Assembly (NCBI RefSeq): GCF_009932725.1
Contig: NZ_BLJU01000039.1
Span: 1-46,407, forward strand
DNA: 46,407 nt
DNA from: Pseudomonas yangonensis
GTDB lineage: Bacteria; Pseudomonadota; Gammaproteobacteria; Pseudomonadales; Pseudomonadaceae
Direction: 5' to 3'
A program made the position numbers and the translations under genes. Positions 8,089 through 13,525 of the stretch are shown here, in pieces. The notes under the pieces are model-generated. The model was not told the DNA's origin. It did not search any database and was given only the letters and a program-made list of their open reading frames with translations. Position 1 is the stretch's first letter; each line of letters begins with the position of its first letter.

Positions 8089-8336
8089 GGTCGCAATCTC
8101 CATTCGATGAAAGAAAGGCAATGCCTTGACCAAGCTCGCGCTTGCCCACGGCAAGGTTTCATCGAAGAGCTACGCCACTAGCTAATCGGTATCGCCCTTG
8201 GCACTGAGGCCCGGGCTTCGGTGATTCTGTTCTCGGCCCTTACGGGGTGTCCCTGGCCTTATGCGTTCTCCCAAGAGTTGATAACGCCCAGGCTGGCGGC
8301 CTGGAAGGGGCTTGTGTCGCGTGCAGCACACGGTAA

Positions 8337-8349
8337 TTTAGCTGCTAAA
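8337..8349. promoter_or_regulatory. KorB operator-like site, central-base variant, between traJ and trbJ
   Basis: TTTAGCTGCTAAA differs from the KorB consensus only at the central base (T in place of G/C). It starts four bases past the traJ stop codon, at the head of the 265-bp non-coding gap (8089-8353) leading to trbJ. That gap holds no gene I can support; it probably carries the trbJ promoter. Confidence 0.65.
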
Positions 8350-8353
8350 ACTC

Positions 8354-8725
8354 TCAAGGTTCGGCCCTCGGCTGCACCACCGACTTCATGAGCCGGCTCA
8401 TTTCGTCCTGGGTGGCCTCGATCCGACCCAGCAGGGCAAGGATCGTGGCATCGCCGAACCGGGCTGTGCGCGGATCGTCGGTCAGCCATAGCTTGAGCAA
8501 TCCGCCCAGCCGGCCAAGGTCGCCATTCACTCGCACCAACTCGCGCACATAGTGATAGTCCATGACACCCCTGACCTGGTAGCCCTGGCCTACGTCGCGC
8601 AGGTAGCGCGCCATGCTGATTCCCGCCATCTTGGCGTTCGCCTCAATCAGTTCGCGTTCTTCTGGAAGGCAGTACACCTTGATCGGTGGGCTGCCCTTCC
8701 TGGTGATTCGATTCTCGTCGCCCAT
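8354..8725 (-). CDS. traJ: TraJ, oriT-binding relaxosome protein of IncP type
   Basis: 123 residues, nearly the RK2 TraJ length. Conserved blocks seen are TRKGSPPIKVYCLP near the N-terminus, VNGDLGRLGGLLKLWLTDDP and ARFGDATILALL. TraJ is a ribbon-helix-helix-type protein that binds next to nic and brings the TraI relaxase to oriT. The start at 8725 follows GGAGG; a much longer in-frame start would run through oriT and is rejected. traI, which should follow, is missing, so a relaxase must come from elsewhere. Confidence 0.94.
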   Translation of the reverse strand: MGDENRITRKGSPPIKVYCLPEERELIEANAKMAGISMARYLRDVGQGYQVRGVMDYHYVRELVRVNGDLGRLGGLLKLWLTDDPRTARFGDATILALLGRIEATQDEMSRLMKSVVQPRAEP

Positions 8726-8737
8726 TTGTCCTCCAAC

Positions 8738-8866
8738 CGGCGGTAGCCGGCAGCCTCGCAGAGCAGGATGCCCGTTGAGCGCCCCGCGCGAATAAGGGAC
8801 AGTGAAGAAGGACAACCGGCTTGCCGGTGGGCCTACTTCACACATCCTGCCCGCCTTACGGCGTTG
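8738..8866 (+). other. oriT: oriT of IncP (RK2/R751) type
   Basis: The stretch from CCGGCAGCCTCGCAGAGCAG through ACATCCTGCCCGCC matches the RK2 oriT layout as I recall it. Inverted-repeat arms GTGAAGAAGG (8802-8811) and CCTACTTCAC (8832-8841) form the TraJ-binding region. They are followed by the nick motif CATCCTG|C, with nic predicted between 8849 and 8850. traJ starts on its left side. The 180 bp to the right (8867-9044) hold no gene I can support and could contain TraK-binding DNA. Confidence 0.92.
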
Positions 8867-9044
8867 TTTTTGTCTCGTATGACTCATCGAATTTCGCGCT
8901 GTAACCGCACCATTGCTTCGCAACAGCGCGCCAGCAGCGAGAAAACCAACGGAAATTGCCAACGTCCGTGTGCTTGCAGCGATCCAAGAGGCCGGTAACA
9001 GCGTTTCAGCCATGCGCTTGCAGCGATTGAGCATGGGACTTTGC

Positions 9045-9323
9045 TCACTTCGTGCCCTGACCCGTGGAGCCAGGCGGCGCATTGGTGATGTGCTGGCGAA
9101 CGTATTTCAGGAACGTCTCATAGCGGAAAGGGATTCGCCCAATCTCGCGCATGTGCTCCCAGATGATCTTGAGCGCGTAGCCGGCCTCCATCGCTTCCTT
9201 CACGTCCGCGCGCGCCGCCATGAAAGCGGCCAGGTAGTCCCTGCGCTTTATCTGCGAGGTCTGCTGCTGATGAGCGAGCCGTGCGGCCAGCTCGTCTGGA
9301 TAGCTGCTTTCTGTCGTCGCCAT
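9045..9323 (-). CDS. traK: TraK-like oriT-binding protein
   Basis: 92 residues. The middle, GYALKIIWEHMREIGRIPFR followed by YETFLKYVRQHI, resembles the core of RK2 TraK, which wraps the DNA beside oriT and helps open nic. It is shorter than RK2 TraK, lacking the Pro/Ala-rich tail. In RK2, traK is transcribed away from oriT, divergent from traJ; here it points toward oriT on the same strand as traJ. The start at 9323 follows AACGGAGGTTTAC, a leader nearly identical to that of the gene at 11793-12026. The 29-bp shared element lies 63 bp upstream. Confidence 0.85.
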   Translation of the reverse strand: MATTESSYPDELAARLAHQQQTSQIKRRDYLAAFMAARADVKEAMEAGYALKIIWEHMREIGRIPFRYETFLKYVRQHITNAPPGSTGQGTK

Positions 9324-9385
9324 GTCCGTAAACCTCCGTTATCAACTGAACTACTCCGAAGGTTACGGAGTGCCCGCCTACACAA

Positions 9386-9414
9386 CATTCCAATAATTGG
9401 CCGAAACGGTTGAC
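9386..9414 (-). promoter_or_regulatory. Shared 29-bp element, copy 1 (upstream of traK)
   Basis: Read on the reverse strand it begins GTCAACCGTTTCGG and ends CCAATTATTGGAATG. It ends 63 bp before the traK start. Copies with the same GTCAACC head and CAAYTAWT core lie at 12089-12117 and 13085-13113. The rest of the leader (TAACCTTCG and TTCAGTTGATAACGGAGG) is also shared with copy 2. Confidence 0.65.
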
Positions 9415-9520
9415 ATGGAGCCGATGACACTGGCACGCGCATCGAAATAGGGATGGCAGCCCATTCGGCACGGAAGGTTGAACGCCAAGAGGGAGGCCGA
9501 GAGAATCCCCCGCCGCTCGG

Positions 9521-9535
9521 CCCCTCAAGTGTCAA
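9521..9535 (+). repeat. IncP oriV iteron-like core
   Basis: CCCCTCAAGTGTCAA (complement TTGACACTTGAGGGG) matches the core of the 17-bp TrfA-binding iterons of RK2 oriV as I recall them. The same core occurs in both arms of the 39-bp inverted repeat (9808-9846 and 13428-13466). There is no trfA gene in the window. Confidence 0.55.
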
Positions 9536-9546
9536 AGAGTGGATCA

Positions 9547-9687
9547 CATCGTCAGAGGCGGCGATGCGAGCTCGAGCGCCGGCGGCCGCCATCGTCGGAA
9601 CTGACGATGGGGCCCTCGGTGCATCGTCGGATGTGGCGATGGTCGACCGTGGCCCGGACATGGCCAGCCTCGCCGGAAATGGCGATG
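9547..9687. repeat. Cluster B: four 20-bp imperfect palindromes
   Basis: Copies lie at 9547-9566, 9590-9609 (CATCGTCGGAACTGACGATG), 9622-9641 (CATCGTCGGATGTGGCGATG) and 9668-9687 (CCTCGCCGGAAATGGCGATG). Spacing is irregular (32-46 bp between starts). The motif is the same as cluster A at 4690-4804. The two clusters bracket the complete tra/trb block. Function unknown. Confidence 0.75.
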
Positions 9688-9752
9688 CTGCAGCTCGACG
9701 TGTGCGCGAAAGAAGGGCCGGCCTCATGACGTGACCGGGAATGGATTTGAAC

Positions 9753-9801
9753 TGTTGTATGTTGTAGCGCGCTACAACATACAACATACAACATACAACA
9801 C
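9753..9801. repeat. 34-bp perfect palindrome running into heptamer direct repeats
   Basis: Positions 9753-9786 are a perfect palindrome with 17-bp arms, centred on GCG|CGC. Its right arm begins a run of the heptamer ACAACAT at 9774, 9781 and 9788, with a one-base variant at 9795-9801. The left arm gives inverted copies. The layout resembles iterons or an operator array and is AT-richer than its surroundings. Confidence 0.8.
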
Positions 9802-9807
9802 CTGCCT

Positions 9808-9846
9808 ATTGACACTTGAGGGGCGCAGCGTTTTAGCCGCTAAAAG
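9808..9846 (+). repeat. 39-bp inverted repeat, left arm (iteron-like core + KorB site)
   Basis: Identical over 39 bp to the reverse complement of 13428-13466. It contains TTGACACTTGAGGGGC (9809-9824), like an IncP oriV iteron, then GCAGCG, then the KorB operator TTTAGCCGCTAAA at 9832-9844. The arms enclose the iterons, repC, repA, the small HTH gene, the unknown HTH/zinc gene and alpA. Confidence 0.9.
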
Positions 9847-10043
9847 AACCGCCCGGAGCTGCCCCCCCTTCTGGCGTACAACTCAACGGCCGAAGGCCGA
9901 CCATCGGCAAGCGGCAAGGGCTTGGCGTCGCCCTAAAGGGCGGCGGCAAGCACCGCGCCTAGTGGATGATCTTGGAAGATCATGGATGGAATTTGCGAAC
10001 TAGCCGCAAGCCCGCGCCGTTGCTGTGTTTTCCGGTTTGAGAC

Positions 10044-10109
10044 GGGGAACGTTGCTACGGGTGAAGGGGAACATTGCTACGGAGTTTGGGGAACGTTACT
10101 ACGGGCTTC
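10044..10109 (+). other. oriV: Three tandem 22-bp iterons, candidate oriV for RepC
   Basis: Three head-to-tail 22-bp units at 10044-10065, 10066-10087 and 10088-10109 each begin GGGGAACRTTRCTACGG; the last five bases vary. Iterons of 20-22 bp bound by RepC define IncQ-type origins, and repC ends inside this array (stop at 10055-10057), so the last codons of repC are written in iteron sequence. Copy number three is about the minimum I recall for IncQ origins. Confidence 0.75.
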
Positions 10110-10924
10110 GGCCTGCCAATTTCCCACTTCCCTGCCGCATACTCGCTGACCTTCCAGCCCACGGTGGCAAGCTCGGCCAGAGCCTTGCGGGCCTTCTGGC
10201 GGCGCTTCTTCATGGCCTCGGCGTTCGCCTCGTCCGGCCAGACGTAGCCAGAAAGGGTATCGAGTTCCACGCGCCCGGCTTTGCCGGGATCGATCCAGCC
10301 GCATAGCCGTTGGTGAATCAGGCGGGCCGGGTCGGTTTGTAGCGCCCGCACCTCGGCCATCTCGATGCGGGTATACGGGCGCCTCCCAAGAATCGCCTCC
10401 GCAATCTGGGGATTCAGCGCGACGAACAACCGCCCGTCCTCCTCATTGAAGGCGTAGCTCATCAGGTGAAAAGACCTTTGCCTGCTTCCCTTGCTGACTA
10501 CCACCGTCACGTTTGCCATGCGCAGCAAGCTCGCCTTGATCGCCCTGATATTGTCGCCGCCATCGGTCAAGCCGATTTCGCCTAGCAGGCTGGTCATACT
10601 CTCTCTCACGACCAGCGCATCCTGCCCTACCGCGTCGAACTTCGGCTCAAGGAATAGACGGAGTTGCTTCGGCAAGTCCGCTGTTGGCTCTGGCGTCAGG
10701 ATGATGCCCTTCGGTCCTCCAAGAGCCACAAGACCTTGCAGCAGCCGCATGTCATCAGCACCAAGAGGCTCGAAGCCGACGAACCGCGCTTGTTCATTTT
10801 CGGCGTAGTGATACGTCACATCGAGCTTGAGCCTCTTCCGTTCGCCGCGCTTGAGACTGCGGAACAAGCCGGGGACCAAGCAGTGCATTGGATCGTGCCT
10901 GGCATGGGTGAGGTCAAAAGCCAT
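10055..10924 (-). CDS. repC: RepC, iteron-binding replication initiator of IncQ type
   Basis: 289 residues, close to RSF1010 RepC. Conserved stretches are HARHDPMHCLVPGLFRSLKR near the start, PLGADDMRLLQGLVAL, QLRLFLEPKFDAV, LIHQRLCGWIDPGKAG and LSGYVWPDEANAEAMKKRRQ. RepC binds oriV iterons and opens the origin. The start at 10924 follows GGAGGCG and overlaps the end of repA by 11 bp, so the two are coupled. The C-terminus is encoded by the 22-bp iterons. Confidence 0.92.
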   Translation of the reverse strand: MAFDLTHARHDPMHCLVPGLFRSLKRGERKRLKLDVTYHYAENEQARFVGFEPLGADDMRLLQGLVALGGPKGIILTPEPTADLPKQLRLFLEPKFDAVGQDALVVRESMTSLLGEIGLTDGGDNIRAIKASLLRMANVTVVVSKGSRQRSFHLMSYAFNEEDGRLFVALNPQIAEAILGRRPYTRIEMAEVRALQTDPARLIHQRLCGWIDPGKAGRVELDTLSGYVWPDEANAEAMKKRRQKARKALAELATVGWKVSEYAAGKWEIGRPKPVVTFPKLRSNVPLHP

Positions 10925-11789
10925 CGCCTCGCCTCCGACCATCACGTCTTTCCTCATTCCTGCTGGCCTCATACAGCTCCACCGGCACCAGCACGCCGCC
11001 GGCGTGCCGCATGTACCAGCGATCAAGCGGCGTGGCGTCGTAGTTCTGCTTGCTGACGCCGAAACGCACGAAGTAGCCGCGCCGCTCATCGCCGATGGGC
11101 TGCCGGTCATGGGCGCGGTCGCTGAGGCGCTTCGCCTCGTCCTCGGTCATGCGGGCGACGTAACCGCACCACCTGGCGTTGTCGATCAGCGCGGACGCGC
11201 CACGCGCGGCCTGCTGCTGGTCGGTCTGCCCTTCGCGGGCGCTGCCCTTGCTGACGTGGTGCAGGTAGAGCACGGATGCACCCGTGGTGGCAGCAACGTG
11301 CTCCAGTACGGCCACGAGGTGGGCCATGTTGCCGTTGCTGTTCTCATCGAGAGTGTGAATGCGGCTCAGGGTGTCCAGCACGATCAGCCGCGCCCCGGCA
11401 CCGTCCTCAATAACGCGGCGCAAGTGGGCCTTTTTCATGATGTCCAGGCGCTTGCCCATGATCGGCTCAAGCGCGAGGTTCTCCGCGATGGCTTGACGAG
11501 CCGCGTGCCCGAGGTGCTGGCCGATGGCATGAATGCGCCGCACAAGCGCGGGCGGTGGGTCTTCCCCGGCCAGATAGACCACGCGCCCGGTGTGCGCGGG
11601 AGCAAGTCCCACGAGGTCGCCGCCGGCCACGCTGCATGCGATGCTCATGGCCGCTTCCAGCGCCCAGAAGCTCTTGCCAGTGGCCCCTGGGGCGACGAGC
11701 GCGCCGACGGTTCCCGCGAGGAAGCCCGGCCATATGAAGTCCAGCACCGGCGGTTCATGCTCGAACGCCGCCAGTACATCAATCGCCAT
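10914..11789 (-). CDS. repA: RepA, RSF1010-type replicative helicase
   Basis: 291 residues, similar in length and sequence to the hexameric RepA helicase of RSF1010. Seen: PPVLDFIWPGFLAGTVGALV, the Walker A region PGATGKS (34-40), AGEDPP, the Walker B strand LIVLDTLSRIH, and the LYLHHVSKGSA...GQTDQQQAARG block. It unwinds DNA at the origin. It lies 3 bp after the small HTH gene and overlaps repC. No repB primase is present in the window, so priming must rely on another protein. Confidence 0.92.
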   Translation of the reverse strand: MAIDVLAAFEHEPPVLDFIWPGFLAGTVGALVAPGATGKSFWALEAAMSIACSVAGGDLVGLAPAHTGRVVYLAGEDPPPALVRRIHAIGQHLGHAARQAIAENLALEPIMGKRLDIMKKAHLRRVIEDGAGARLIVLDTLSRIHTLDENSNGNMAHLVAVLEHVAATTGASVLYLHHVSKGSAREGQTDQQQAARGASALIDNARWCGYVARMTEDEAKRLSDRAHDRQPIGDERRGYFVRFGVSKQNYDATPLDRWYMRHAGGVLVPVELYEASRNEERRDGRRRGDGF

Positions 11790-11792
11790 GAC

Positions 11793-12026
11793 TCAGTTCC
11801 CCGTTCCGTACAGGGACTCGTCGCTCAATGCCTCGGCGATCTGCGAGGTTCGGAAGTAGACCCGCCGGCCGATCTTCAACCGAGCCTTGTTGATCCGCTG
11901 CGTCCACTCGTTCGTCGCGCGCAGGCTGATCCGCAATCCATCAGGCGATCGATCCAGGACAGAGGCGAGCTGCGCCATGCTCAGCAGCGGGCCAAAGCGT
12001 TGCAGCAGCGTGTCTTCTATCGTCAT
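11793..12026 (-). CDS. Small HTH protein at the head of the rep operon
   Basis: 77 residues with a helix-turn-helix of the excisionase/MerR-like small type (MAQLASVLDRSPDGLRISLR, then IGRRVYFRTSQIAEAL). Position and size resemble the F repressor gene before repA in RSF1010, so it may autoregulate repA-repC; that is inference. The start at 12026 follows AACGGAGGTTTACGC; an upstream in-frame start at 12047 lies in the leader. The 5' leader shares long stretches with the traK leader. Confidence 0.75.
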   Translation of the reverse strand: MTIEDTLLQRFGPLLSMAQLASVLDRSPDGLRISLRATNEWTQRINKARLKIGRRVYFRTSQIAEALSDESLYGTGN

Positions 12027-12088
12027 TGCGTAAACCTCCGTTATCAACTGAATTGCAACGAAGGTTAGGCGCTATTGGGGGTTGCCTA

Positions 12089-12117
12089 CATCTTATTAGT
12101 TGTCCAAAATGGTTGAC
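12089..12117 (-). promoter_or_regulatory. Shared 29-bp element, copy 2 (rep operon / divergent gene start)
   Basis: On the reverse strand it begins GTCAACCATTTTGG and ends ACAACTAATAAGATG. It ends 63 bp before the start of the small HTH gene of the rep operon. On the forward strand it covers the start of the divergent 329-residue gene (ATG 12109), so a bound protein would affect both. Confidence 0.65.
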
Positions 12118-13098
12118 ATGAAGAACGATCCAACCATTGTCATCTGGGAAGGCTGCGATCCCACTGTCTCGGAAGCCATCGAGCAGTTTGAGGATCGCTG
12201 GCGGCCGTATTCCGCCTCCTCGCGGCGCTACCCCATCGTTGGGCTGATACAGGAACTCATTGACCCCGCCGTGGCTGCGTACACGGCGACGCTGCCACAA
12301 CGCTACTTGGGCCATATCCCCGGAGCAGGGACAGGGGTGGGCCTCAGCGGGATCATTCGACTGGTTGGACTTGATGCGATGGTTCGCATGCAGCGGCAGT
12401 TGCTGCGCCAGTTCATCAAAACGGAGGATAGGCAGACGCCAAGAGATCGGCGGTTTGTTGCGACACTCGAATCGTTGATTGGGCTTGTATGGGACTGCGC
12501 CTGCAAACGGCCGGTGAAGTCGAAGGTGCGCGACACCCGACTGAATGGCGAACGCCTCCAGGGGTTCTGCCGGTTCTGCGGATCACTCGCCGAGCTGACC
12601 TCATTCGCCGGCGGGAGCGATGATCCGAAGGCGGACGATCCAGAGGAAAAGCTTCGACTAAGCAGCCTGTATTGCCTGGATCACCGGCCTAAATTGCCGA
12701 GCGGCGCATGGAACCCTGTCTACAGACAAGCAAGGCGATCCCTCGCGCAATTCGACCTCGAACTGGCGAGACTCAACCAGCAATGCGCGAAGCCGGCCAC
12801 TGCCCAAGTGAAATCGGGCGATCAACTGGTTGACAGCTACTTCTTCCACTATGTCGCGGGCCAAACCTTACAGCCGGCGGACAAGGCAGAGCTGCGCAAT
12901 CAAGCACGGCTGATGGTGGACTCGAAGCTATCGGATCGCAAAAAGCAGATGCTGATGCTCCAGTGGTCTGGACTCAATCAGTCGGAGATTGCGCGAAAGC
13001 TCGGCATCGAGCGCCAAGCGGTATCGAAGGCGCTGGCGGCGATCCCCGCAATGTTCCGCTTGAGTACAAAGCCGCGCTCACGGCGTCAACCTAATTGA
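12109..13098 (+). CDS. Unknown protein with zinc-type Cys cluster and C-terminal HTH
   Basis: 329 residues from ATG 12109; TTG 12100 and ATG 12118 are other possible starts, and none has a clear ribosome site. The middle has CRFC (C154, C157) and YCLDH (C189, H192), a CxxC...CxxH arrangement that could hold zinc. The C-terminus has a sigma-like/LuxR-like HTH, QWSGLNQSEIARKLGIERQA (about 285-304), after a dimerisation-like segment. It is divergent from the rep operon and both its start and its stop lie in copies of the 29-bp element, so it is a good candidate for the regulator that binds them. I do not recognise the family. Confidence 0.75.
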   Translation: MVDMKNDPTIVIWEGCDPTVSEAIEQFEDRWRPYSASSRRYPIVGLIQELIDPAVAAYTATLPQRYLGHIPGAGTGVGLSGIIRLVGLDAMVRMQRQLLRQFIKTEDRQTPRDRRFVATLESLIGLVWDCACKRPVKSKVRDTRLNGERLQGFCRFCGSLAELTSFAGGSDDPKADDPEEKLRLSSLYCLDHRPKLPSGAWNPVYRQARRSLAQFDLELARLNQQCAKPATAQVKSGDQLVDSYFFHYVAGQTLQPADKAELRNQARLMVDSKLSDRKKQMLMLQWSGLNQSEIARKLGIERQAVSKALAAIPAMFRLSTKPRSRRQPN

Positions 13099-13113
13099 CC
13101 AACTAATAGGACG
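13085..13113 (+). promoter_or_regulatory. Shared 29-bp element, copy 3 (upstream of alpA-like gene)
   Basis: It begins GTCAACCTAATTGA and ends CCAACTAATAGGACG, ending 65 bp before the alpA-like start at 13178. It overlaps the last codons and the stop of the 329-residue gene. Confidence 0.65.
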
Positions 13114-13177
13114 AAACAATCCGCATTGCCAGGCACCATCAGGCACATGTTCGCAAGTGACTGAAAGAGGCCAGGGG

Positions 13178-13441
13178 ATGCAGGCAACGACAAGCAAGAC
13201 GCTCATCAATCGGAAGAAGCTACTGGCGATGATCCCGCTGTCTGAGCGCACGATCTTCAACATGGAGCAGCGCGGGGAGTTTCCGCGCCGGATCGCACTC
13301 ACCAGCCGAAACGTCGCCTGGGACTTGGCCGAGGTCGAGGAATGGATAGAGGCGCGGAAGTCGTCGGGCACTCAGGCCATGCGCCCTGGCTTCACTCCGT
13401 CTGCCGTGGCCGGCGGCTCTGCTGCCCCTTTTAGCGGCTAA
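13178..13441 (+). CDS. AlpA-type transcriptional regulator/excisionase-like protein
   Basis: 87 residues. LINRKKLLAMIPLSERTIFN followed by FPRRIAL...VAWDLAEVEEWI is the AlpA/HTH_17 fold. AlpA proteins activate integrase expression or act as excisionases in P4-like elements. The start at 13178 follows AAAGAGG; a GTG at 13157 is possible. Its final codons and stop lie inside the right arm of the 39-bp inverted repeat, so the C-terminus was probably set by that junction. It converges on the integrase gene. Confidence 0.8.
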   Translation: MQATTSKTLINRKKLLAMIPLSERTIFNMEQRGEFPRRIALTSRNVAWDLAEVEEWIEARKSSGTQAMRPGFTPSAVAGGSAAPFSG

Positions 13442-13466
13442 AACGCTGCGCCCCTCAAGTGTCAAT
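13428..13466 (-). repeat. 39-bp inverted repeat, right arm (KorB site + iteron-like core)
   Basis: Exact reverse complement of 9808-9846. It contains TTTAGCGGCTAAA (13430-13442), a perfect KorB consensus, and CCCCTCAAGTGTCAA (13451-13465). It lies between alpA, whose stop codon it contains, and the 3' end of the integrase gene. Confidence 0.9.
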
Positions 13467-13525
13467 GAAACCCGAGGCCATGCCTCGATGCTCAGGCGGC
13501 GCTGCCTAACCTGCCTTCGTCTGGT

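Larger units (their letters stand above)
9324..10043. other. Non-coding, repeat-rich region upstream of the iterons (candidate origin region)
   Basis: About 720 bp without a gene I can support. It holds the traK leader with shared element copy 1, one IncP-iteron-like core (9521-9535), palindrome cluster B (9547-9687), a 34-bp palindrome with heptamer repeats (9753-9801), the left arm of a 39-bp inverted repeat with a KorB site (9808-9846), and two hairpins: GCCCTAAAGGGC (9931-9942) and ATGATCTT-GG-AAGATCAT (9966-9983). It runs into three 22-bp iterons at 10044. The hairpins could be single-strand initiation sites as in IncQ origins; that is a guess. Confidence 0.6.

Noticed and set aside
8726..9021. 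Reverse-strand frame with a membrane-like start (MAETLLPASWIAASTR) running into traJ
   Set aside because: It reads through oriT and has no family or ribosome site; the true traJ start at 8725 is well supported.
8913..9413. 166-residue forward ORF right of oriT, where RK2 has traK in this direction
   Set aside because: Its translation does not resemble TraK, whereas the reverse-strand frame 9045-9323 does.
9453..9734. 93-residue forward ORF over palindrome cluster B
   Set aside because: The frame is open mainly because of the GC-rich repeats; no ribosome site and no similarity seen.
12109..13098. IncQ RepB primase or IncP TrfA identity for the 329-residue protein
   Set aside because: No resemblance to either sequence as I recall it; it has a C-terminal sigma-type HTH and a Cys cluster instead.
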